Assembly (NCBI GenBank): GCA_025765615.1 | Contig: JAIVFJ010000008.1 | Span: 1-64,000 of the forward strand | Direction: 5' to 3' | DNA from: Zopfochytrium polystomum | Lineage: Eukaryota; Chytridiomycota; Chytridiomycetes; Chytridiales; Chytridiaceae | Length of the DNA stretch: 64,000 nucleotides | Translations under genes and position numbers: made by a program | Shown here: piece after piece, positions 10,682-21,636 of the stretch | Layout of the letters: every line of letters begins with the position of its first letter | How positions within the stretch are numbered: position 1 is the stretch's first letter | Notes under the pieces: model-generated | Database searches by the model: none | The model's input: only the letters and a program-made list of their open reading frames with translations | What the model was told of the DNA's origin: nothing

Positions 10682-10995
10682 TGTGGAAGCCTCACGGGGC
10701 TACCTTACACCCAGCGGAAGATGGGCGTGCAACCCTGGGTCAAATGCTGCAGGGACTCCCAGGATAGGATGGGATGGGATGCGAAGGCGGAGGTGGTGGT
10801 GATGAGAGGCGGAGAGACATCACTGACAAGATGGGCTTCTCTATTCAATTCCCCCCCGAAAATGGCTCTGGGCAGCCAATGCAAACTATGCAAAGGACCA
10901 ACAGAAGAAAAACACGAACAGGTGGAACTTTAAAGCAAAGGGAAAGTCGAAGAAAGTGCAAGTTGTACACTAGTGAAGCGCTCTGCGCTTCCACA
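10682..10995. repeat. TG...CA dispersed element, copy 1 (solo-LTR-like)
   Basis: 314 bp beginning TGTGGAAGC and ending GCTTCCACA, a perfect 9-bp terminal inverted repeat with TG...CA ends. It is flanked on both sides by CCAT (4-bp target duplication). The interior is shared with 21213-21518, for example CTACCTTACACCCAGCGGAAG near 10700 and GGAAAGTCGAAGAAAGTGCA near 10938. Size, ends and duplication fit a solo LTR; a small non-autonomous DNA element is the alternative. Confidence 0.65.
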
Positions 10996-11701
10996 CCATG
11001 TTCGCCATGTCTCTCCTCTCACATTCCAGATTGTTGTCAATTAAATCGCTCGATCTCTCTCACATCGCACGCTTTGGTGGTGGGCTGATTGCCTCAATGA
11101 GGTTTTTGGGAATAGAATGAGCCAGGGCTACAACTTCTCAAAATAAACGTCGTTACAAGACAATCGACATGATCATGATAAGGAGGAAACCTCATTTGAA
11201 GTAATGTTCAAACCTTCAGCTCCTTCACTTTGTTGTGTGCTTCCTTGTGTATCAAAATATTTCAAACCCTCTTCATATTCTTGGAAGAGAGAACCTGTGG
11301 ATTCGGCACGTTCCTGTAACACTTATCCAGCACGCAGGTGAATACATGTGCAACGATAGCCGCTGCCTGTTTCTTTCATACTTCATGTTCACTGCACTTA
11401 TGTCTCATTAATATGCAAGTGTCTGATAAAATGGTTGATCCTGTGTGTGATTGTTTGTTTTGATCCCATCAACAGACAGCAAATGGAGACAAATTTTCTT
11501 TTCTTTTTCTTATATTCGCTCGAACTATATCAACCCCGCCCTCCAGCCCAACAACCAGAAACTCCCTCTCTCTCTCTCCTCCCTGCCCCCCATGAACACC
11601 TTGCGTGCACTCCTCCTCTGTCTGCTGGCGTCTGCATAGCCAGCTTCCCCATTTGAGTCGAAGCTGAACGATCCGCAAACCCTTTCCTGTTACTGTACAC
11701 C
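10996..11701. other. Intergenic upstream of small gene
   Basis: No clear gene. At 11592-11639 a 15-codon frame, MNTLRALLLCLLASA then TAG, reads like a bare signal peptide. It may be the relic of a secreted-protein gene or a short upstream ORF in the leader of the next gene. Confidence 0.35.
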
Positions 11702-12015
11702 ATGTCCACTGATGAAATTAGAAACTTGCCTTCAGCTGGCACTGGCAAGAACAATGATCACAACCTTGAGGTGCGTTTGATTTGATTGACAAACTACTCC
11801 ATCTTCTGCGCTATTCCCTCATTTTTTGTTTTGTGCCCACCTCATCCTTCCTCTGAAGAACAACATTTCTAATCACCCACCATCTTTTGCAGTTGAATGA
11901 GCTGCGTCCATCACTCATTTTAAGGACATTGCCTGGTTACTTTGCTGAGTTGAAGAATCCTGGAATGCAAACTGACATGCACCCAAACTCATATTGGATG
12001 GCCTCAAGGTCATAG
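11702..12015 (+). CDS. Small two-exon hypothetical protein
   Basis: ATG at 11702 in good context (ACACCATGT). Exon 1 (23 codons, MSTDEIRNLPSAG...) ends at 11770 before a GTGCGT donor, the donor type seen in firm genes of this window. A TTTTGCAG acceptor at 11892 leads into exon 2 (LNELRPSLILRTLPGYFAEL...), which stops at 12015. The 63-residue product is unrecognised. Downstream plus-strand sequence to about 12.4 kb looks like decayed coding DNA, so this may be the intact start of a larger pseudogene. Confidence 0.3.
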
Positions 12016-12689
12016 ATACTTGTGGAGCGACAAATGTTATAAAGGACAGCTGTGCGTTGCTTTTCATCACTGATTCGCTGCTGGTATTCTGCAGAAGGTT
12101 CCAGTGGTCGAATTGTGACACCTGCACCCATAATAGTTATGAACTGAGGGGGATTGTGAGGAGGGCCGTCAAAAAGAACTGTGGCAGATGCGGAGGCGGA
12201 AAGCTGGTGGTGTGCAAAATGAATAGCCATTATGGAGCCACAGGAGGAAAAAGCAGAGGTGATTGCATGACGCAGGGAGTCCTTCAGCTCATCAAAGTTT
12301 TTTCCAGGTGTTGGAGGACGAGTTGGTTGGCAGGTTCGTTGGTGAATTCTGTGGCGGCAGCTGGTAGTCGACAGGTGTAAGAAAATTTAATGTGTGGGGA
12401 TGTCGTCTGAAGACAGGCAGCCTGTTCGCCTGACAAAGGATGCAGAAGGTGGAGCAAGTAAGAAGTCTGGTCCTTTGAGAGCAAGGGCTGCTGTCGGATG
12501 GTGAGGTTGCAAGTGGAGGTGAAACGTAGGATGTCAAGTTCAGTGAGTGGTGATTGTCAATATGTGTTGATCAGCATGGGTGCTGGAGAACATGGAGGGA
12601 GGTGGGCCGCTCATGAAAAAAGGAGGGTAGCAATCCCAATTCAGCACAAAGGTTGTGATGTGGTTGTGGTGGTGAAGGGGTGATGCAGT

Positions 12690-12990
12690 CTGGTTTGGGG
12701 GGTGAGGACAGCAATCTGGAGTCAATCGGATGATGATCTGGCATTCTGACGACAATCAGGCATTCTGGTGATGATCTGGAGTCAATTTGGCGACAATCTG
12801 ACGATGATCTGACGTCAATCTGATGATCTGGAGTCAATCTTACGAAGATCTGATGTCAATCTGACGATGATCTGACATCAATCTGGCAGTGGCAAGGTGG
12901 CAGAGGGTTCTGGAGTCAATCTGAAGTTGATCTGATGATGATCTGACGATCAGACAACGATCTGACGTTGATCTGGCAGTGGGAAGGCGG
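12690..12990. repeat. Minisatellite (GATGATCTGACGTCAATCT-type units)
   Basis: About 15 to 20 degenerate 10-20 bp units of the form GATGATCTG(A/G)NGTCAATCTG. Spacing is irregular and there are no conserved spacers. Confidence 0.75.
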
Positions 12991-13680
12991 TGGAGGGTGC
13001 AGTCTTGAGTGTCTCTTGAAGCGACCCACCCACCCAACAAAAGGGTACATCGAGGAGGAGGGATAAATCCCAAGGACATCTGCCAACTGCAGCTGCGCAA
13101 CTCATCCACCGCCGAACTGTCCGCCGTAATCAAACACGTCATGAACAGAGAGAGAGAGATAGAGGGAGAAAGAGACAATTCGAAAGTTCCAACAAGTGGG
13201 GTGGCCTGGACCAACGCGGCAGGCGTGCGCAGTGAAAGGAGTGGGTGTGCCATCCTCGAGGACTGGGTGCTGGGCGGGGGCAGTGAGAATGTGGGTGGCG
13301 GTGGCTAGCGTGGAGAGGGGACAACCTGGCCGCCACCCAAGGCAAGGAGCAGATCGCCTTGGATCTCATGGATCTAGTGTCAGCAGGGCCTGGGGCGCCA
13401 GATCCGGCAGCGCGCATCGAGTGCAGCGGCATCGCATCCGCCTCATAACTTTTTTACATTTTCCTACTTTCAAGTCAAAGGTTTTTGGCTTGGAAATAGG
13501 TGAGTGGTCGCTCTCTGGCATGAAGGAAGGAGGAAGCGCAATCACCTCAACGTTCCCCACTCTCTCTCTCGCTCTCTCCCTCTTAGTGGATTTGATGGAG
13601 GATGACTACAACTGCCTTTGGCCCTCAGATTGGCTCACGTAGGCCATCGTCGTCCACTAAGCAGCAGCGGCGGGTGCAAA
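12991..13680. other. Intergenic
   Basis: GC-rich, with an A/G-rich run near 13145-13175. Open frames on both strands are short and have no recognisable domain. Confidence 0.4.
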
Positions 13681-14735
13681 GGATATAATAAAATCAAAAG
13701 ATAGAACAATAATTTCATGTAAAATACTGATGAGGTATATTGTAGAAGATTAGAATTTCAAAGTTACGAAATTGAAGATTATGAAATAGAAAGCGGTTAT
13801 AGATACTATTACTGCAGCAAAGTAGAAAGAGATATTTTTAATGTAAGAATTGGAACAGAATACATAGATACACAATGGGATTGATACAAGCTTGGCAAAA
13901 GGGAAAATTGAATTTGAAATGGACTTTCGTGATTAGCATCAACAGTTGAAGTGAACAAAAATGAACTGCAAATACATCATGAAGAAGGGAGTGCGAAAGG
14001 GACAAGTGTGTGTGGAAAAATGAATTGTAAAAAACACGTGACAATTGAAAATGGATGTGACCAGATTTTGTTGGAATATGCCCCAAGAAAATCATATTGC
14101 AAGCTTCAAACAATACAATCAAAAGTACGACAAAAAACAAAGTACAATACGCACATGAAAGAACAATACCACAACTCAACAATAGTACAAAACAGAAAAC
14201 AACACTAAGACGAAAAAGATAAAACAAAACTACTTAGAAGAATATGTAAGATCAGTACCACGAAAAACAAGAAACAACAAAAAACAAAGTTACCAAAATA
14301 ACATCAAAAGATATAATAAACATGGACTAACAATAGAAATCTTTTCTCAGCCCCTCACAAGAGCCTAGCTGGGAAAGCATGGGGGGTCTGGGTATCTGTC
14401 ACTCAAGGGCCCAGGGTTCAAGTCACAACGCCAGCTGTTGAAGGCAACAAGAAAGAGTATGGTCTTGAATCACAAGGAGTGGTGCGGTGGAGGTGCCTGA
14501 CGACCCTGTAAGTCCATAGTGCATGGGGTGGGTTTGCTGAGGTGAAACCTGGACGTAGTCTATACAATTCACCATTGATGGTGCTTTCTCTTCCCGTCGG
14601 CCCTTTGGGGCTGGAACAACATAAAAAAAAAAAATAGAAATCTTTTCTCAAAAAGGAGTATTTTCTAAAATATTTTCAATGATAATAGCTCCCTCAATGA
14701 GGTATGAAGAATAATTAGAGAGTTTCTGCAACTGT
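13681..14735 (-). pseudogene. Second, decayed copy of the AT-rich gene family, split by a SINE
   Basis: Sequence flanking the SINE (14281-14349 and 14634-14715) is a near match to 7740-7885. In the minus strand it encodes YSSYLIEGAIIIENILENTPF, which parallels YSSYLIKRAIIIENMLENTPF of the first copy. A stop follows immediately where the first copy stays open. The left part (13.7-14.25 kb) is AT-rich but aligns poorly by eye. The SINE lies inside the shared region, so the copy was already non-coding or was inactivated by it. Confidence 0.55.
14350..14633 (+). mobile_element. tRNA-derived SINE with target duplication
   Basis: 284 bp flanked by a 17-bp direct repeat ATAGAAATCTTTTCTCA (14333-14349 and 14634-14650). 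The 5' part resembles a tRNA, with an A-box-like TAGCTGGGAAAGC near 14363 and a B-box GGGTTCAAGTC near 14411. The 3' end has a small hairpin (GCCCTTTGGGGC) followed by TGGAACAACA and an A tail. Relatives lie at 41985-42117 (3' part) and 45698-45951 (5' part). Confidence 0.85.
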
Positions 14736-15699
14736 GGAATTTGAATCCACCGATGAAGTTTCACGACAGTGACAAATCATATTTTTCACGTTTTGATTTT
14801 TGTTCTGCATTCCTCAAATTTGACTTGGTGAGATGCTCGAGTCAGACAACCACAATCAGAATTCGTCAAATGAGGCTTATTCCTCAGAGTATTTGTCAAC
14901 AGTGCAAGCCAGCGCCCAGGTTTGCATTGGCAGTGGCTCACTCTGCCATGGGCATTGTGAGAACGATAACTGACAGTCACAATAGGTTGAAGTCCGTCTT
15001 GTGCCTCTTGCTGCTAACCAGTCAGTTCCGCCTAACACCAAGTATAGCGTGCTGCATAGCCAGCAATATATAGCATCAAAGGAGTTGAACTGAAACCGCA
15101 ACAACCTTATTTCCGCCCACAACACTGTAGCCAGATTCGATTAGAAGATCTTATAAATGGCATTTAGGTTCAAGTTGAGATAAAGAAGGCAGCTATTAAC
15201 AGGGAGAGTGGCAGGGTTAGGAAAGGAGACTTCAGAAACTTGTTGGCCCTGAAATTTGAGCTGCTCTTGGTCAAAATTTGTGCAAGTTAAAAAATGCCTA
15301 CATTTTGTGCCACTCTCATGTCTGAGCAGGCAGACATCTTCTTGCCAACGTTTTTGTCCTTTACCTTTGCAAAGCAGACAAAGTTGCTTTGCCAAAAATT
15401 TGGCTACGCCAAATTTTCAGATGTACTGCATAGTCATCCTGTCGGAATGTAGACAGGCAGACATCTTCTGTGCTGTTTTTGCTCCCCTACAGTTGCAAAG
15501 CGTTCTGTTCTTTGTTTCCACATACATCACAAAATTTGGTTGTGGCAAAATTTTGGGCCTGCTGAATGTAAATTTTGCAGTTTTGGGCAGGGCCAGTCAG
15601 TCGTTCTTTCAGTTTAGACCGTGGTGGACAGGCTCAAAGACAGTAAAAAGTCCAAGTAAGTACACACACATAGACAAACGTAACAGACATGGTAAATGT
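14736..15699. other. Intergenic
   Basis: Several short A/T-rich direct repeats (CAAAATTT(T/G)GG type near 15400 and 15535). No gene recognised. Confidence 0.4.
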
Positions 15700-15960
15700 A
15701 CTATTTGGCAAGGTCTGGACTATGTGAGAAACAGACATAATAGTGTACTGGTTAGTGCAAGTTGTATGTGTGCTAAGTGCTGGGGTTTGAATCCATTTGC
15801 CTGTGTTTGAGCTGGAGCACGTGCCTTTGAGTAAATCTGCAGAGGTGCCCTAGCTTCCCTACTGTAATGGCAAGTCGCACAGTTCGTAATCAGAATCGAA
15901 GCCCAGCTTTTTGTTGTTTTTTCTTCTTGGTTTCTCGCTTTGTTTCTAAATTCAGACATC
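15700..15960 (+). mobile_element. SINE candidate (tRNA-like head)
   Basis: An A-box-like TACTGGTTAGTGCA (about 15737) and a B-box GGGTTTGAATCC (about 15782) lie about 45 bp apart, as in Pol III promoters of tRNA-derived SINEs. No clear cloverleaf and no precise target duplication were found, so a functional tRNA is unlikely. Confidence 0.4.
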
Positions 15961-16036
15961 TCCTGTTTGACATACCAGTTCAGCCAATCAGATATTTTAC
16001 TGAGAGACCCCCTACCTGTGAACCACCTGACTAATG

Positions 16037-16167
16037 TGAGATTCCTATCCCACCGATCATGGTCTTACCTGGGGTCTCCCTAAAAGTTCTCCCCCAGTTG
16101 TGACTATTATATTGACTCTCCATTTATATTTATTTTTATCTTTATTACCATTCATCACATCCCCTCA
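16037..16167. repeat. Short dispersed element (TGAGATTCC...), copy 1
   Basis: About 130 bp sharing GATCATGGTCTTA, GGGGTCTCCCTAAAAG and TTATTACCATTCAT with 55512-55636. The right boundary is uncertain. See the copy at 55.5 kb, where an insertion site defines the ends. Confidence 0.65.
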
Positions 16168-16559
16168 TGGGCTCTAGTTTTTATCACTATAAAAGAGTAT
16201 CCTGTGTTCCTTGTGCTGAATGGGCCTTATGACAAAGGGCACACCACTTATTCATCTTCTTCATTTTTATTTTCATTTTACCTTTTCTTTCAATCCACTG
16301 TTCCTGTGCTGATGTTGCCTCAAATTATGTTCACCCCAAATTCGGAGCAGGAGAGAGACTGGGTGAAGGGGAGTGTGTGGTTGAAAGTGTGATTCACCAT
16401 TCCAAATTGTTCTTTCTTTCATTTTCTCCTATTTCTCTTTTCTTCTTTCTTTCTTCCACTTTCCCATAAAATCTCCCTCACTTTTTCTCTTGTTCTTCCT
16501 ATACTCTAACTCTCTTACTAAATCATATGTATGTTACAACCAATCCTCTTCTTTCCGCT

Positions 16560-16870
16560 TTGGTGTTTCCCCCCAGGCCAGTACCACCAGACCAAGCTAG
16601 CTAAGGTATATTTCCCCAGGCTGTATGCTAAGCTGGGTGAGGTTTCCTTCCCCTACCTGGTTGGTTCTCACATTAAGCTTGGCTTTGGGCATTCCATCGG
16701 GTTAGGGTCGTTGAACTGCTGCCTATTGGTCACCATCTTGGACAGACAGGGCTTGAACCAAGCGCCTGTGGGTTACTCTTCACTGACAACTCCACTTGGT
16801 CTAGCTGTCCTTGAACAGAGACAGACAAAACCACGTCATCCATCTTTGTTGAGTTTGAACTGAATCCAGA
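16560..16870 (-). mobile_element. Possible SINE remnant
   Basis: On the minus strand a B-box-like TTGGTTCAAGCCC lies near 16760. A convincing A-box and target duplication are lacking. Low-confidence candidate. Confidence 0.2.
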
Positions 16871-18584
16871 GTACTGGCTCTGCTAATAACCAGGAGCTTC
16901 CCTTCTTAAAGACTTGTCTTATCCCTTTTGCCACTAGTCTATGGATGAGCCCCTGAGGATGAAGCAGAGATCTCACACTAATCAAACATTGGAGAAACAA
17001 AAAAAGACAAAAGCGAAACTGAACCAACCTCTATTTGATTATATTGTTTAGGTTCTTTTTGCTAGTCTTTGTCTTGGTTTGTGTTGTTTTAATTTCCTTT
17101 AATATTTTTTTTATCAGCGGAAAGGGAAGAAGAATCAACATTGGACCTACTACCAAAAATCATAGCATTTGACAAAATGTGTCTGACTGCATTTGTTGTT
17201 GCAAATATATTCATTTTTCAGTCTGACCCTAGCAAATGTGTCTGACGCATTTTGTGAAATGCGTCTGATCCTTTTCTTCTGCCATTTCTTCATAGGAAGA
17301 AGGGAGGAATATTAGGGGTTGTCAAACCCCCCTCTTTTTTGTTGGGAACGGACAAACAAAACGTTGCAAACTGCCTTTTTGGACCCATCAAAACGTTTCT
17401 TTTGCGGAAAGCTCCTCGCAAGGAGCTTTCGTTGGAAAGACTTTCGTTGCAAACCAGCATTGGAAACAGGACAATCAAATTTTTAACATGTTTGCAGTTT
17501 CCCATTTTTGGAAGGTTGCTGCACATGGAAAATCTTTCCAATAATGGGGGGCTAGGTGGTTTGTCTCTCAGTCTGCTCTCTTCCCTTCTCCATATCCATT
17601 GCCATCGCCATCGCCAGGTTTGACCACCAACTTTCATTTCGTTGGAAACGAAATAAAAAAACAGTGCAAAGCGGAATCCATTTCGTTTTAAACCAGTCAG
17701 TGCAGGGAAGGGGTTTGACAACCCCTATTCTATTGGCCAAAACATAACAAAATTTTTTTTTTTTTTTTTGTTGATGGCGCAGGCAATGGCTATCCATTTT
17801 GAACGTGCTCTTATTGTAAACAGTCTACCCTGAGCGAATGAAGTGGAGATGTGTGTTTGTGGGTAGTCCTAACCTGAACCTAACCTGCAGTGGTTTTGTC
17901 CAACCTAACCCAGGTTACGACCCCAAAACCGAATCTTAACCAGGAAAACAGGTGCTGAATTGGCAATTCAAATGCCAGTGGGACCAGCCAGAACGTCAGT
18001 TTTGCTCATCGTTTCTTCTGCCCACAGGTCCGAGGATCAAGGGAGCAGCATGCAGTTGCAGAGCTGAAACTGACTTCTCAAAGAATTTGTGACGGGACTG
18101 CGGCTGGTCCAGCCTGGTGGATGCTCGTGTCGTGCTGCGAGCGACAGAAGGTTGAGTGGAACGGCAGTCTAGCTTGTTTTAGATGTAGTTGTGCGTAAAC
18201 GTTTTGCGTGTGTCAGCCATTTTCTTTTTTTTCGTTCTTCTTCGAAGGCACACTGCCTTCTTGCCGGCCGTTGGACAGTGGTTGTGAACTCAGAACACGC
18301 GTCCCGGGAGGTAACCCGTCACCATTTTTCTTGTTGCTGCTGCCCAAATTGAAAAAAAAGGAATAGTCTGCTCAACGCACTGTGCTCTCGCATGCTGGGA
18401 GAGATCGATGCATTAGTCAATCGACGTGTAAGCGTAGGCCCATCTGAATACCGGCATCTGGCCAAAAAGATTGAAGCAAGTGGGCATCCATCACCACCAC
18501 CAAAAACAGAAAGCAAGCTCCGAAAGTGTAAACAAGGCTTAGCATTTATCTCCGTCAACCCCGTCAACCAAACAAAGCATCACC
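16871..18584. other. Intergenic
   Basis: Pyrimidine-rich and purine-rich runs, a T18 tract near 17752, and short repeats of TGTCTGAC(G/T)GCATTT near 17178-17270. No coding frame with support from domains or splice sites. Confidence 0.45.
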
Positions 18585-20612
18585 TCACAGCAAGCTAAAC
18601 TTGAACCTTATATCCCCCTGATACCCCTCGGGCGCCTGATACACAAAAGTGTACGAGTGGAACTGGTGCACAACCACATCCAAATCGTAGTACACGCTCT
18701 GCAACTGCACGCCGCCCTCCGTCTCCACCCGCATCGGCAGTCCCGGAACGCCCTCCAGGCTCGTGACGTTCGATCGTCCCTGGTCGATTGGAAGGCCGCC
18801 CAGGAGCCACTTGAAGGTGTTGGTGGGCTGCGGGCCGGGGAACACGACGTCGAGGACGCGTGCGGATGCGGTGGCGTTGATGCGGGCGGTGTTTTCGGCC
18901 CAGAAGGTGAGCCAGCTGACGGTCGGGGCGGAGGGGGAGGCCTGGAAGAGGATGACGGCGGGGTTGTAGGCGTACTTTGAGCGGAAGCCGTAGATTTCGT
19001 CGACCTGCTGGCCGCCGATCGCGACGGTGGCGTTCATCCACATGGTCGAGGTGCGGTAGGTCGTGTTACTCGGCGACGACCGGATGTGCCGGGTCGCGGT
19101 GCTTTCGCCGCCCGGGTAGGCCGTGAAGCGGGAGAGCGCGGTGGAGGAGAAGTAGGGGAGGACCGTGGGCGAGGTCAGGGCGACGAGGTGGCCAAAGCCA
19201 AAGTCGGCGACGTGCCAGGCGAGCGCGGGGGACGCCGGGTTCGGGGCGAGCTCGCGGCCGATGGCGGCCCAGATCCAGAGGCCGGCAATGCTTTGGTACT
19301 GGGTCATGTCCATGCCGTAGGTTCTGTGGAACGTAGTGCGTGTGCGATGTTAGAGGGACGGAGAAAATAGAAACCAAACCTAAAAAAAAAAAGCTTACCG
19401 GTCCCAAGGCCCCGCAACATTCTTGAGATTCGCATTGTAGAACGTGCCGAGATCTGCAATAGTCTTGTTCATCAAGTACCCCCGCATACTTGTGCAAGTT
19501 GGAGGTCTTTGGCGTGTACTTGTCCCACAGCGCCAGGGCAAACAAATCAATCCCGACGTACGTCGGCACGTTGTACTCAGGGAACGTGTCGAAACCGTTG
19601 TACGTGAAAATGTCGTAGTGGGCCTGGGCCCTAGCCTCGGCAAAGTTGGTGAAGTTTGCGTCGTTCAGGCGGTAGCCGAGCCACGCCACGTCCATGGTGC
19701 GCATGAGCTCGGGGTTCGTGTAGGTCAGGAGGAGGTTGTCGCCGTCCTGGCCGACGCGGGTGAGGGCGCCGAGGGCGGATGTCTTCAAGGAGGCGACCAT
19801 TTTGGAGACGAGGTCCGCGCCGAGGAGGGATGAGTACTCTTCGATGGCGAGGATCCAGGCGGTCGAGATGAAGTCGCGCCAGTTGGGGTCGTACGAGTTG
19901 TAGATGGACGCTGCATACTGCGGGCTGCCCGGGAGCGGCTCCTCTGGGGACTGCTGGTAGGTGCCATACCCTTTTTTTTTTTTTTTTTTGTTTGTTTGTG
20001 TGTGTGTGTGGAAGAAAGACAAAGAAGAAGAAAGACGGCTGTTAATTTCTTTTTTACCTCTTTTTTTGTCCAGAAAATTTTTTCTTTCTTTTTGACGCTC
20101 GGATTTCCTTTTGACGCGCTGATAAGGAAATCCGAGGCCGCTTGTCGGGAATCCGTCAACCGTCGGGATTGGCTTTTGACAGTTTGCCATCGTGGAGGTG
20201 CACTTCGCTTCCTTGCAGTCCTCCCCACACTGCCCCCACCATCCGCTACCCCTTCCCAATTCAATCCACACAACTCACAAGCATTGCCCGGTACCGTATA
20301 CTGCCGATCGATGATATTGTTGATGATCCTCCTGGCCCGCGCGGCGTCGCTGCCCTTGTTGCGGTGCAGCAGCCCGACCGAGTACCACGCGGTCTGCCGA
20401 GTGTCCCACCGCCCGGGCAGCGTCAGGTCGGCCGTGACGAGGTAGCCGGCGCGCTCGTCCCAGAACTGGTCTTGCCACGAGAGCGAGGCGTCGAAGAGGT
20501 CGCGGGCGTGGTTGTTGAGGGTTGCTGCGGACACGCTCGCAGGGAAGTAGCCGGCGAAGAGGACCGTGGCGGCGGCGGCGGTGGCGGCGGCGGGGCCAAG
20601 GAAGCGGACCAT
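18585..20612 (-). CDS. Secreted conserved fungal protein, helical-barrel-like, one frameshift
   Basis: Three exons: 20612-20279, 19970-19399 and 19323-18585. The start has a signal peptide ([20 protein letters not shown]...SVSA). The mature part contains WDTRQTAWYSVGLL, NAWYGTYQQSPEEPLPG (across intron 1) and YDPNWRDFISTAWIL. This pattern recalls a family of uncharacterised secreted fungal proteins with alpha-helical, glycosidase-like folds; enzymatic activity is not established. NxS/T sequons are frequent. In exon 2 a G5 run near 19485 puts the two halves in different frames, and dropping one G gives a continuous frame of 547 residues. That is either an assembly error or a real inactivating indel. 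Both introns have GT-AG ends. Confidence 0.7.
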
Positions 20613-21212
20613 TTGCTCACTATTTGCTCTGCTGTTTCTATCTCTATTCTTGCTACTACTGACTACTGTTTCTCTTCTGCTTTTATAAGGGTCATTTCAC
20701 CCCCCTGCACCAAACAAAATTTTCTTCGTTTCTTCCGTTCGCGACCCAAAACAGAAGAAAAACGCAGCTTCCATTTGGGGTCTGTCTGGAGCCTCTGTCC
20801 AAAAAGGCTGTCAAAAGTGACAGCGTGGTGTGGAAAAGATGGAAAATTTCGTTGCCGTTTTTGGAAACGTCCGGCTAACGAAGGAGAATGCTTTCCAATT
20901 TTGTAGCATGACAAGGCAACCTTCCATACTTGCATAGAATTTATGCAGTATTCATGGATTGGTTCAGTCTATCTGGTTTGCACTGCTGCGGGTGCGGAAG
21001 GAGAAGGAAAAAAAAAGGAGAAAAACGAAACGGAAGGGACGGAAAAATGTGCAGGAAACACCCGAGGATGAGAAAACACTCGCTCTCAAGGCGGTCAGCA
21101 CTCAGTTCGTTCAGGCAACGTTCCGATTAACCACGGCAAAAAAAAAACAAGAAAAAAACAAGAAAAAAACGGAATTTGTGTTGAGCTACTTCCGCCGCAA
21201 TCTCAGTAGAGG
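20613..21212. other. Intergenic
   Basis: Upstream region of the secreted-protein gene. A-rich runs near 21010 and 21140. No TATA box or gene recognised with confidence. Confidence 0.4.
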
Positions 21213-21518
21213 TGTGGAAGCCCTTCGGGACTGACTACCTTACACCCAGCGGAAGCTGGCCGTGCGACCCTGGGCCAAACGCTGCGTGGACTCCCCGAGA
21301 TGGGATGGGATGGGATGCGGAGGTGACATGGGCAAGATGGGCTTCTCTATTCAAATTTCTGCTCCCTCGACTTTCGTCGTCAGAAAATGCGCAGAACGGC
21401 CAATGCAAACTATGCAAAGGACAAACGAAAAAAACACAAACAGGTGGCACGTTAAAGCAAACGGAAAGTCGAAGAAAGTGCAAGTCGTACACTAGTGAAG
21501 CGCTCCGTGCTTTCCACA
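21213..21518. repeat. TG...CA dispersed element, copy 2
   Basis: 306 bp, beginning TGTGGAAGC and ending GCTTTCCACA, flanked on both sides by GAGG (4-bp target duplication). Diverged but collinear with 10682-10995. It lies about 120 bp beyond the 3' end of the GPCR gene. Confidence 0.65.
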
Positions 21519-21636
21519 GAGGGAACTGCAACATGCGCAAGTGCGCTCGCCTAATCACAGCAACGACTGGTTGCGAGCAAAGAACGAAAAACAGGGAACG
21601 AAGCCCTTCCCCGACCCCCCCTCAAACTCTTCGTTT

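Noticed and set aside
12690..12990. CRISPR-like array
   Set aside because: Units are degenerate, of irregular length and without unique spacers; the DNA is eukaryotic.
14400..14425. B-box-like sequences as functional tRNA genes (also near 15782, 29438 and 45930)
   Set aside because: No acceptor stem or cloverleaf could be formed; target duplications show at least two are SINEs.
18585..20612. Calling the secreted protein a GH76 mannanase or another named glycosidase
   Set aside because: The helical, Trp-rich pattern is only generally similar; no catalytic Asp-Asp motif was visible. Left as an uncharacterised family.
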